From Eubacterium sp. (GTDB lineage Bacteria; Bacillota; Clostridia; Oscillospirales; Acutalibacteraceae): DNA of 5,999 nt. Location: NCBI GenBank assembly GCA_017543415.1, contig JAFYGD010000183.1, forward strand, positions 1-5,999, given 5' to 3'. Positions 1 through 5,624 of this stretch are shown in pieces. The notes beneath the pieces were generated by a model. That model saw only the letters and a program-made list of their open reading frames with translations. It searched no databases and had not been told where the DNA came from. The position numbers were made by a program, and so were the translations under genes. Every line of letters starts with the position of its first letter. Position 1 is the stretch's first letter.

Positions 1-590
1 GCCTGAAAAACGACAGTGATGCAAAGGGTTCAACCTTCTGGAGATTCCCTGCAAAGCAGTCAAAGGTTACAAAAAATTCAATAAAAATGAGCTGGAACAA
101 GGTAAACGGAGCCGCTTACTACATTGTTTACGGCAACAAGTGCGGCAGTGCTAACCGTTATGTAAAAATTAAGAAGGTAACAGCGCTTAACTTTACCCAG
201 TCGGGACTTAAAAAAGGCACCTACTACAAATACGTTGTTTCCGCCTTTGACAAAAACGGAAAGCACATTGCAACCTCACGTACAATGCATATTGCCACCA
301 AGGGCGGCAAATACTGCAACTACAAGAGCGTTACAACCAAGGCTAAGAAGAATAAGGTAACCCTTAAAAGCAAGGGCAAAACCTTTAAGCTCGGCGCAAA
401 GGCGGTTAAGGAAAGCTCAAAGCTCAAGGCTAACCAGCACAGGAAAATACGCTTTGAAAGCTCTGACAAAAAGATTGCAACCGTTGATTCAACGGGTAAG
501 ATTACCGCAAAGAAAAAGGGCGTCTGCTACGTATTCGCATATGCCCAGAACGGTGTATATAAAAAAATTAAGGTTACGGTAAAAAAATAA
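1..590 (+). CDS. C-terminal part of a secreted/surface protein with Fn3-like and Big_2 (Ig-like) domains
   Basis: The reading frame is open from base 3 and ends in TAA at 588-590, so the N-terminus lies off the left edge; the ATG at 87 is internal, because coding sequence of the same style continues upstream of it. From about base 69 to 300 the protein looks like a fibronectin type III module: SWNKVNGAAYYIVYG, then a GTYYKYVVSAFDKNGK strand pair. From about base 325 to 585 it looks like a bacterial Ig-like Big_2 domain: LKANQHRKIRFESSDKKIA, then VDSTGKITAKKKG, ending in KIKVTVKK. Such modules are usually stalks or spacers of exported proteins, with the catalytic or binding part upstream and not visible here. 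No LPXTG sorting signal, dockerin or C-terminal membrane segment follows the Big_2 domain, so anchoring is unknown. The protein is very rich in lysine. Domain calls are by eye, and the overall function is not determined. Confidence 0.85.
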   Translation, partial: LKNDSDAKGSTFWRFPAKQSKVTKNSIKMSWNKVNGAAYYIVYGNKCGSANRYVKIKKVTALNFTQSGLKKGTYYKYVVSAFDKNGKHIATSRTMHIATKGGKYCNYKSVTTKAKKNKVTLKSKGKTFKLGAKAVKESSKLKANQHRKIRFESSDKKIATVDSTGKITAKKKGVCYVFAYAQNGVYKKIKVTVKK

Positions 591-613
591 AAAGAAGGGC
601 GCTGCCCTTCTTT
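591..613. terminator. Bidirectional intrinsic terminator between convergent genes
   Basis: A perfect 10-bp inverted repeat, AAAGAAGGGC (591-600) and GCCCTTCTTT (604-613), encloses a 3-nt loop. On the plus strand it is followed by T611-T617. Read on the minus strand it is followed by a T-rich tract, the complement of the A-rich 581-590. It starts one base after the stop codon of the surface-protein gene, and its plus-strand T-run reaches into the stop codon of the minus-strand gene at 616-618, so one hairpin can serve both transcripts. Confidence 0.9.
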
Positions 614-615
614 TT

Positions 616-1116
616 TTATATGAATTCCTTAAAGAAATGTACGGGTAAATAAAGTGAAGCCTTTCTCTTTAATTCATAAGCTCCGCTTGAATGGAGTATC
701 TCAGCAATAAACCTTGAACAAAAATACCTATTTTTAAAATAGCTCGGTATTCTGAAAAGACAAAGAATTGTTCCGAACGGAGAATAGGTAAGCTCGCTTT
801 TTCTTTCATTAAACGCTTCAATGCTCTTTTTGAGTTTTTCATGCGCTTCCTCCGTAACGTAAAACCTTATGTACGCTCTTTCGGGCATAAGGTGCTTTGA
901 CTTTTTGTTCTTCCAATGCTCCTCAACAAAGCCCTTTAGGTTGAAGCTGTAAAAGGTTTCCTCATCCTCATCAACGCAAATAGAGGCGTGGGTAAAATCA
1001 CACCTGCTCATCAACTTAATGAACTTGCTGAACGGGTCGCCGTATCGGGTAAGCAGAATTGTTACCTTATGTTTTTGCGACTCATCTTTTTTAGGAATCA
1101 ACCTTTCAATAAGCAT
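616..1116 (-). CDS. Permuted papain-fold (NlpC/P60-like, YiiX/LRAT-type) putative cysteine amidase/peptidase
   Basis: This is a complete 166-residue protein. The start ATG (complement of 1114-1116) has an AAAGGA ribosome binding site (complement of 1125-1130) 8 nt upstream. The order of conserved-looking residues suggests a circularly permuted papain fold: THASICVD with the candidate catalytic His at residue 43, and later RYFCSRFIAE with the candidate nucleophile Cys at 133. His before Cys, with a CS(x)F/L motif on a helix, is the pattern of YiiX/YebB-like and LRAT-like members of the NlpC/P60 superfamily. Polar residues after His43 (D49-E53) could include the third catalytic residue. There is no signal peptide or membrane segment, so it should act in the cytoplasm. 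Substrates of this group vary (peptides, amides, acyl groups) and cannot be read here. The gene is convergent with the surface-protein gene and divergent from the malate operon, and appears monocistronic. Confidence 0.72.
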   Translation of the reverse strand: MLIERLIPKKDESQKHKVTILLTRYGDPFSKFIKLMSRCDFTHASICVDEDEETFYSFNLKGFVEEHWKNKKSKHLMPERAYIRFYVTEEAHEKLKKSIEAFNERKSELTYSPFGTILCLFRIPSYFKNRYFCSRFIAEILHSSGAYELKRKASLYLPVHFFKEFI

Positions 1117-1148
1117 AAATTCATTCCTTTTCCAAAATTCCGTAAAAT

Positions 1149-1177
1149 ATTATATCACAATATATATAAATAATCAA
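1149..1177 (-). promoter_or_regulatory. Sigma-A promoter for the permuted papain-fold gene
   Basis: Read on the minus strand: -35 TTGATT (complement of 1172-1177), 17-nt spacer, -10 TATAAT (complement of 1149-1154), preceded by TG one base upstream (TGATATAAT, an extended -10). Transcription would start near 1142, giving a leader of about 26 nt before the ATG at 1116. Confidence 0.75.
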
Positions 1178-1181
1178 CACT

Positions 1182-1193
1182 GTTAAATTTAAC
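1182..1193. promoter_or_regulatory. 12-bp perfect palindrome, candidate operator between divergent promoters
   Basis: GTTAAATTTAAC is fully self-complementary and sits between the -35 elements of the two divergent promoters (1172-1177 and 1205-1210). The 13-mer containing its left part (1178-1190, CACTGTTAAATTT) recurs at 1235-1247 with one change. A dimeric repressor site is the obvious reading, but AT-rich DNA makes short palindromes more likely by chance. Confidence 0.45.
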
Positions 1194-1204
1194 CTTTTTT
1201 TTAC

Positions 1205-1232
1205 TTGATATATTTAATTAATATGTTATAAT
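1205..1232 (+). promoter_or_regulatory. Sigma-A promoter of the malate dehydrogenase-malic enzyme operon
   Basis: TTGATA (1205-1210), a 16-nt spacer and TATAAT (1227-1232). TG at 1224-1225 makes an extended -10 (TGTTATAAT). Predicted transcription start is about 1238-1240, with a leader of about 35 nt. A T8 tract lies just upstream (1195-1202). Confidence 0.8.
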
Positions 1233-1236
1233 AACA

Positions 1237-1254
1237 TTGTTAAATTTTTAATTA
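1237..1254. promoter_or_regulatory. Candidate Rex (NADH-sensing repressor) operator
   Basis: The 18-bp stretch reads TTGTTAA-ATTT-TTAATTA. Compared with the clostridial Rex consensus TTGTTAA-N4-TTAACAA, the first half matches 7/7 and the second 5/7. It covers the predicted transcription start of the operon, a position where a bound repressor would block initiation. The operon encodes nicotinamide-dependent enzymes, which fits a redox regulator. The consensus is recalled knowledge; the site itself has not been scored against a genome background. Confidence 0.45.
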
Positions 1255-1274
1255 TTGAAAAGGAGATAAAAATT

Positions 1275-2435
1275 ATGCCAAAAGTAGTATGTCCATGGAA
1301 CTTAATCACTGATTTTGTAACAGACGCATTTGTTGGTTACGGTATTCCGCGCGATGAGGCTGAAATGTGTACAGACGTTCTTCTTGAAAGCGACAAAAGA
1401 GGAATTGAGAGCCACGGCTGCAACCGCTTTAAGCCCATCTACCTTGACAGAATCAAGGCAGGAATCCAGTCACCTACAACTAACTTTGAAATTCTTAAAG
1501 AAACTGAAACAACAGCTGTTGTTGACGGTCACAACGGTATGGGCCAGGTTATCGGCACAAAAGCTATGCAGATGGCTATTGACAAGGCTAAGAAATACGG
1601 TATGGGTATGGTTGTTGTACGCAACTCCTGCCACTACGGTATTGCAGGCTATTACACCTCAATGGCTACCGAGCAGGGCTGTATAGGCATGACTGGTACT
1701 AACGCACGCCCGTCAGTTGCACCTACCCTCGGCACTGAAGGTATGTTCGGTACAAACCCGTTCACTCTCGGCGTTCCGTCAGACGAAGCTTTCGACTTTA
1801 ACTTTGACTGCGCTACCTCAATTACCCAGAACGGTAAAATTGAGTACTATGCAAGAATTAACGAGCCTGTTCATCCCGGTACCATCATTAACATTGACGG
1901 TACTCCCGTAGAAGGCGACGCAGGCGAAGCACTTAAAAAGATTCGCGGCGGCACAGCTGCTCTTACAACCCTTGGCGGTATCGGCGAGGCTCTCGGCGGA
2001 TACAAGGGCTACGGCTTTGCAATGTTCGTTGAGTTCCTTTCCTCCGTTCTTCAGGACGGTGAATACGGCAAGGCACTTGACGGCAAGGACGAGGAAGGCA
2101 ATATCAGACCTTACCACCTCGGCCACTTCTTCATCGCTATTGATACAAATCACTTCCTCGGCGAAGATATCTGCCGTAAAAAGACCGGCGATATTATCCG
2201 TAAAATCCGCGCTTCAAGAAAAGCTCCCGGTGAGGACAGAATTTACATCGCAGGCGAAAAGGAATACGAAATCTGGAAGGAAAGAGAGCCTCACGGCGTT
2301 CCGATTAATGAAAGCGTACAGGGCGAAATCAACGCTGTAAGAGACGAGCTTGGTTTAGACTATACCTTCCCGTGGGAAGAAAACTACAAGCCCTATCCCG
2401 AAACAAAGAAAATCAAGTCTCACATTGAGAGATAA
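1275..2435 (+). CDS. Ldh2-family malate/L-lactate dehydrogenase
   Basis: This 386-residue cytoplasmic oxidoreductase belongs to the type-2 malate/L-lactate dehydrogenase family, related to L-sulfolactate and ureidoglycolate dehydrogenases and not to the Rossmann-fold LDH/MDH family. Visible family signatures are ESHGCNR at 45-51 (Ser46, His47 and Arg51 of the active-site region), NSCHYGIAGYY at 117-127 with the likely catalytic His120, the GTNP motif at 159-162, and GGYKGYGF at 241-248 near the nucleotide site. The ATG at 1275 has AAGGAG (1260-1265) 9 nt upstream. It is followed after 31 bp by the malic enzyme gene and is almost certainly cotranscribed with it. That neighbour makes malate/oxaloacetate the most likely substrate pair, with lactate/pyruvate or another 2-hydroxyacid as alternatives. 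NAD versus NADP preference cannot be read. Frequent C-ending codons (TAC, AAC, TTC, GGC) suggest strong expression. Confidence 0.9.
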   Translation: MPKVVCPWNLITDFVTDAFVGYGIPRDEAEMCTDVLLESDKRGIESHGCNRFKPIYLDRIKAGIQSPTTNFEILKETETTAVVDGHNGMGQVIGTKAMQMAIDKAKKYGMGMVVVRNSCHYGIAGYYTSMATEQGCIGMTGTNARPSVAPTLGTEGMFGTNPFTLGVPSDEAFDFNFDCATSITQNGKIEYYARINEPVHPGTIINIDGTPVEGDAGEALKKIRGGTAALTTLGGIGEALGGYKGYGFAMFVEFLSSVLQDGEYGKALDGKDEEGNIRPYHLGHFFIAIDTNHFLGEDICRKKTGDIIRKIRASRKAPGEDRIYIAGEKEYEIWKEREPHGVPINESVQGEINAVRDELGLDYTFPWEENYKPYPETKKIKSHIER

Positions 2436-2466
2436 TTATTAATTCCCCCAAGATTGGAGAAAAAAT

Positions 2467-3639
2467 ATGGATTACAGAAAAGAAAGTTTAAGACTTCACG
2501 GTGAATGGAAGGGTAAGGTTGAGGTTGTTGCCCGCGCTAAGGTTGACAACAAGGACGCTCTTTCACTTGCATACACACCCGGCGTTGCAGAGCCCTGCCT
2601 TGCAATTCAGGAGGACTACACCAAGAGCTGGGAGCTCACAAGACGTTGGAACATGGTTCTTGTTATCACCGACGGTACTGCAGTACTCGGTCTTGGCGAT
2701 ATCGGCCCCGAAGCAGGTATGCCCGTTATGGAGGGCAAATGCGTACTTTTTAAGGAATTCGGCGGCGTTGACGCATTTCCTATGTGCGTAAGAACAAAGG
2801 ACGTTGACGAAATCGTTGACATCATTTATAAAATCAGCGGCTCCTTCGGCGGCGTAAACCTTGAAGATATTGCTGCTCCACGCTGCTTTGAAATTGAAAA
2901 GAAGCTCAAGGAAATCTGTGACATTCCGATTTTCCACGACGACCAGCACGGTACTGCCGTTGTTGTTTCCGCAGCGCTTATCAACGCTATGAAGCTCACG
3001 GGCAGACAGCTCGGCGACTGCAAAGCTGTTATCAACGGCTCAGGCGCAGCAGGCGTTGCTATTGCAAAGCTTCTTATGTCGCTCGGTCTTAAGGATGTTA
3101 TCCTTTGCGACAGAACGGGCGCTATCTACGAGGGCAGGGATAACCTTAACCCGTTTAAAGAGGAAATTGCAAAGGTTACAAACCGCGGTATGGTTAAGGG
3201 CGGACTTGCAGAGGCTATGAAGGGTACAGACATCTTCATCGGCGTTTCCGCTCCCGGTATTGTAAGCCAGGAAATGGTTAAATCCATGAACCCGAACCCG
3301 ATTGTTCTTCCCATGGCTAACCCGACTCCCGAAATTATGCCAGACCTTGCCAAGGAAGCAGGCGCTGCTATCGTTGGTACAGGCCGTTCGGACTTCCCGA
3401 ACCAGATTAACAACGTTCTTGCATTCCCCGGTATCTTCCGCGGAACGCTTGATGTTCGCGCAAGCGACATTAACGAGGATATGAAGATTGCGGCGGCTTA
3501 CGCCATTGCTTCGCTTGTAAGCGAGGATGAGCTTAATCCGGATTACATTATCCCCCACGCTTTTGACCCGAGAATTAAGGACACCGTTGCAGCGGCAGTT
3601 GCCGAAGCAGCGCGCAAGAGCGGCGTAGCAAGAATATAA
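2467..3639 (+). CDS. Malic enzyme (malate dehydrogenase, decarboxylating)
   Basis: This 390-residue protein is of the short bacterial malic enzyme class. It oxidatively decarboxylates L-malate to pyruvate and CO2 with NAD(P) and a divalent metal. The N-terminal catalytic domain shows YTPGVAEPC with catalytic Tyr36, [15 protein letters not shown] with catalytic Lys91, FGGVDAFP, and metal ligands Glu133-Asp134 ([12 protein letters not shown]) and Asp159 in [11 protein letters not shown]. The Rossmann part begins with NGSGAAG (190-196). Asp215, in LCDRTG, sits at the usual end of beta-2 and would be compatible with NAD, but is not decisive, as related enzymes with similar sequences use NADP. Later motifs MANPTPEI and [12 protein letters not shown] are typical. 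No phosphotransacetylase domain is fused, unlike the long MaeB type. GGAG at 2456-2459 lies 7 nt before the ATG. It is the second gene of the operon. Confidence 0.95.
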   Translation: MDYRKESLRLHGEWKGKVEVVARAKVDNKDALSLAYTPGVAEPCLAIQEDYTKSWELTRRWNMVLVITDGTAVLGLGDIGPEAGMPVMEGKCVLFKEFGGVDAFPMCVRTKDVDEIVDIIYKISGSFGGVNLEDIAAPRCFEIEKKLKEICDIPIFHDDQHGTAVVVSAALINAMKLTGRQLGDCKAVINGSGAAGVAIAKLLMSLGLKDVILCDRTGAIYEGRDNLNPFKEEIAKVTNRGMVKGGLAEAMKGTDIFIGVSAPGIVSQEMVKSMNPNPIVLPMANPTPEIMPDLAKEAGAAIVGTGRSDFPNQINNVLAFPGIFRGTLDVRASDINEDMKIAAAYAIASLVSEDELNPDYIIPHAFDPRIKDTVAAAVAEAARKSGVARI

Positions 3640-3649
3640 CGTAACACTA

Positions 3650-3680
3650 TAAAAGGGCTTGAATTGTTTAAGCCCTTTTA
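3650..3680 (+). terminator. Intrinsic terminator of the malate operon
   Basis: A perfect 11-bp inverted repeat, TAAAAGGGCTT (3650-3660) and AAGCCCTTTTA (3670-3680), encloses a 9-nt loop. It is followed by a T-rich tract (3676-3690, ending in TTTTTT). It begins 10 nt after the malic enzyme stop codon and ends only 28 nt before the next start codon. Confidence 0.9.
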
Positions 3681-3708
3681 TTACTTTTTTAAGTTATAAG
3701 GAAAAGCT

Positions 3709-5286
3709 ATGAAATCAATAGTAAGTAAATTACACAGTCACTTTGACGGATTTAACGCAATTCTTTTTACTGCTTATTCCGTTGTTATACTTATTGCAAG
3801 CGTTTTGCTGATAGATTCAAGCATAGCCATTTTACGCAACACGCTTTATGTTTTACTCGGCTGTTTTTTGTTTTGCCCGTTAATTCTTAAAGCGGTAAAA
3901 AAAGATACGCGTATTTCAGAAGCGCTTAACAAATCGGAAAGAATTAAGCCGCTTGATATCTTTGCGGTTGCTTTTCCGTTTTTTATTCTTTTGTATCAAT
4001 ATATAATTTATTATCCGGGCGGCTTTTCCCATGATTCAATAAAACAGTATAATCAGGTTCTTACCGGCAATTATAACGACTGGCACCCGGTAATACAAAC
4101 GCTTCTTGCGTTTAAAGTTCCGCTTATGCTTACAGGAGGCTGGATTGGCTCAATAGTTCTTTTTCAGCTGATTGCTTTTGCGTTCGTTCTTGCATATACC
4201 CACAGAGTTCTTGTAAAACACACGAATTCAAAAGTTGCCGCTGCCGTAATCTTTTATATTTCGCTTAACCCCACAATGCTGAATACGGTTATCCATCCGT
4301 GGAAAGACGTAAGCTTTGCAATGGGAGCTCTTTTGTTAATGGATTTTTCGCTGGAAATATATTTTTCTGACGGAAAATGGATTAAAAGCGCGCCTCACAC
4401 AATCGTTTTTACCGTTGTATTTGTTTTAACCACTTTGTTCAGACACAACGCTTTAATGTTCACCATCCCGTTGCTTATTGCAATCGCATGCTGTATCTCT
4501 AAAAAGCGTACACTGGCTATTGCTGTTGCTTCACTTGTTCTGATTGCAGGAATAAGAGTTCCGTTTTACAATGCCATAGGTGTTGAACAACCCGACCAAA
4601 GGCAGGTGGAAACTTTAGGGCTTCCCCTTTCCGTAATCGGCGGAGTACATATGTACTGTCCCAACAGACTTAACAGCGAAACCAAGGAATTCCTTTATAA
4701 GCTTGCGCCGAAAGAGGAATGGGAAAAGCATTACGATAAGTGGGGATTTAACAGCATAAAGTTCAACGACAATACAAATCTTGACGTTATTGAAGAATAC
4801 GGAACGCGCAGAATACTGAAAATGACAGCGGATTGTTTTGCGGTTGCTCCTATACCGGCGCTGCGTTCGGTTATTAACGTTACTAACTGCACCTACTCCG
4901 TAATGAATGATACAGTTAATTCCTTTACAAATCACATATGTTACATATGCACTTTGCTTGAAGGAAGTGAAGTCGGCATTGAATACAAAGGAATTCCGGC
5001 ACTTCAGAATCTCAGCAACAACTATACTGTTTTATGTCTGCTGTTTCTACCGCATGTTTTTATAAGTATAGGAACTCTTCACCTGCTGTTGCTGCTTGTT
5101 TTACTTGCGCGGTGCAGCTTAAAAAAGCGTAAGGATTTAAAAAAGATGCTCTTTGCACTGCCGGTATTTATATATAACTTCAGCACAATGCTTCTTCTTT
5201 CATCTTCGATGGATACAATAAGGTTTTACTACTATACCTTCCTTACGGTACCGATAATAATGATATTGTTGTTTAAGAAAAAATAG
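3709..5286 (+). CDS. Polytopic membrane protein, DUF6020/GT-C-like putative glycosyltransferase
   Basis: This 525-residue integral membrane protein has roughly ten or more hydrophobic segments. Two lie before residue 65, one at about 83-101, several between about 145 and 285, and at least three in the C-terminal 90 residues. After the third segment comes YPGGFSHDSIKQYNQ (102-116), then GNYNDWHPV (120-128). An acidic residue in the first large outer loop, as here with Asp109, is where GT-C glycosyltransferases keep their catalytic acid. HPWKDVSF (196-203) and FRHNA (244-248) are further motifs I associate with DUF6020-type proteins. A hydrophilic, probably extracytoplasmic domain spans about 290-435. 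A role in adding sugars from a lipid carrier to an envelope polymer or protein is inferred from the architecture only. AAGGA (3698-3702) lies 6 nt before the ATG. No clear separate promoter is visible in the 69-bp gap. Confidence 0.7.
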   Translation: MKSIVSKLHSHFDGFNAILFTAYSVVILIASVLLIDSSIAILRNTLYVLLGCFLFCPLILKAVKKDTRISEALNKSERIKPLDIFAVAFPFFILLYQYIIYYPGGFSHDSIKQYNQVLTGNYNDWHPVIQTLLAFKVPLMLTGGWIGSIVLFQLIAFAFVLAYTHRVLVKHTNSKVAAAVIFYISLNPTMLNTVIHPWKDVSFAMGALLLMDFSLEIYFSDGKWIKSAPHTIVFTVVFVLTTLFRHNALMFTIPLLIAIACCISKKRTLAIAVASLVLIAGIRVPFYNAIGVEQPDQRQVETLGLPLSVIGGVHMYCPNRLNSETKEFLYKLAPKEEWEKHYDKWGFNSIKFNDNTNLDVIEEYGTRRILKMTADCFAVAPIPALRSVINVTNCTYSVMNDTVNSFTNHICYICTLLEGSEVGIEYKGIPALQNLSNNYTVLCLLFLPHVFISIGTLHLLLLLVLLARCSLKKRKDLKKMLFALPVFIYNFSTMLLLSSSMDTIRFYYYTFLTVPIIMILLFKKK

Positions 5287-5304
5287 AATATTATAATATA
5301 TAAT

Positions 5305-5329
5305 AAGAGCTATTCCTGGAATAGCTCTT
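5305..5329 (+). terminator. Intrinsic terminator after the membrane protein gene
   Basis: A perfect 11-bp inverted repeat, AAGAGCTATTC (5305-5315) and GAATAGCTCTT (5319-5329), encloses a 3-nt loop and is followed by TTTTATTTAT (the T-run begins at 5328). It starts 18 nt after the TAG stop at 5284-5286. Confidence 0.9.
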
Positions 5330-5355
5330 TTATTTATAAACAAAAAATAAACTAA

Positions 5356-5399
5356 TAGACTGATGTCTACTAAAAAGTCAACATTTTTGTTGAAACTTT
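5356..5399. repeat. Two adjacent inverted repeats upstream of the CHAP gene promoter
   Basis: The first is TAGAC (5356-5360), TGAT loop, GTCTA (5365-5369). The second is CAACA (5379-5383), TTTT loop, TGTTG (5388-5392), extended by AAAGT (5374-5378) pairing with ACTTT (5395-5399) across a 2-nt bulge. They lie between the preceding terminator and the WalR-like box, about 95-135 bp upstream of the predicted transcription start. They could be regulator sites. They are unlikely to be terminators, since neither is G+C-rich nor followed by a T-run. Confidence 0.4.
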
Positions 5400-5416
5400 G
5401 TGTAATCTGACCAATA

Positions 5417-5433
5417 GTTACAAAAGTGTTACA
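5417..5433 (-). promoter_or_regulatory. Candidate WalR box (direct hexamer repeat, 11-bp period)
   Basis: The plus strand reads GTTACA-AAAGT-GTTACA. On the minus strand it is TGTAAC-N5-TGTAAC, matching every position of the WalR (YycF) consensus TGTWAH-N5-TGTWAH. WalR, the response regulator of the essential WalKR system of low-GC Gram-positives, controls peptidoglycan hydrolases. The next gene encodes a CHAP-domain hydrolase. The site centre is about 65-70 bp upstream of the predicted transcription start, an activator-like position, although the box is inverted relative to the gene. The underlying 9-mer repeat GTTACAAAA occurs at 5417-5425 and 5428-5436. Confidence 0.5.
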
Positions 5434-5476
5434 AAATCCTTGTGACTTTTTGATATAGATTACAGCATTTGCGTTT

Positions 5477-5485
5477 TGCTATAAT
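5477..5485 (+). promoter_or_regulatory. Extended -10 promoter of the CHAP hydrolase gene
   Basis: TGCTATAAT, i.e. TG-N-TATAAT with TATAAT at 5480-5485. No convincing -35 hexamer lies 16-18 nt upstream: the TTGATA at 5450-5455 is 24 nt away. That fits an extended -10 promoter that needs an activator. Transcription would start near 5491-5493. Confidence 0.65.
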
Positions 5486-5491
5486 GTCAAC

Positions 5492-5624
5492 CGTTGTCGG
5501 CGATGAGCCAGCTGACAGAAACTGAATAATAAGCGAGTTCAATCGAAAACAGAACAGTAATTCGTAATTATCGAGAGTAAGAAAAAAGATTAAAATTGCT
5601 TCTCAAGAAAAAGGAAGGTACATT
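5492..5624 (+). other. Long 5' leader of the CHAP hydrolase gene, possibly structured
   Basis: About 130 nt separate the predicted transcription start from the ATG at 5625, longer than the 26- and 35-nt leaders of the other genes here. Two hairpins are possible: TGTCGGC (5495-5501) with GCTGACA (5511-5517), 7 bp with one G-U pair and a 9-nt loop; and TAATT (5558-5562) with AATTA (5566-5570). The last 45 nt are purine-rich and contain the ribosome binding site AAGGAAGG (5611-5618). I do not recognise a known riboswitch class: the conserved segments of the c-di-AMP (ydaO) and c-di-GMP aptamers are absent. No gene is seen in the whole 5287-5624 gap. Confidence 0.4.

Noticed and set aside
1..86. 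Start of the surface-protein gene at the ATG at 87
   Set aside because: The same frame is open to the left edge with similar composition, and no ribosome binding site precedes 87, so the gene is truncated by the window and does not start there.
1818..2153. 111-codon minus-strand frame inside the Ldh2-family gene
   Set aside because: It lies antisense to well-conserved coding sequence and its translation shows no recognisable domain.
1275..2435. Ureidoglycolate dehydrogenase (AllD) for the Ldh2-family protein
   Set aside because: It is the same superfamily, but no allantoin or purine degradation gene is nearby, whereas the cotranscribed malic enzyme points to malate.
3040..3558. 172-codon open frame on the minus strand inside the malic enzyme gene
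   Set aside because: It is antisense to a fully supported conserved enzyme and its translation resembles no domain. Long shadow frames are common opposite genes with strong codon bias.
5266..5297. Promoter-like TTGTTG/TTGTTT and TATAAT at the end of the membrane protein gene
   Set aside because: The spacing is acceptable (17 nt from TTGTTT), but the predicted start runs straight into the terminator at 5305-5329. The region is AT-rich, so chance is likely.
5417..5433. PhoP box (phosphate regulon) for the GTTACA repeats
   Set aside because: The 11-bp spacing also fits PhoP, but the hexamer departs from the TTAACA-like consensus at its first base while fitting WalR fully, and the downstream gene is a wall hydrolase, not a phosphate gene.
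5503..5529. Eight-codon upstream frame MSQLTETE in the CHAP gene leader
   Set aside because: It has a start and stop but no ribosome binding site upstream, and its start codon falls in the loop of the possible 5' hairpin. This is most likely chance.
5492..5624. c-di-AMP (ydaO) or c-di-GMP riboswitch
   Set aside because: It was considered because such riboswitches often precede wall hydrolases, but the GGGG-rich and other conserved aptamer segments are not present.
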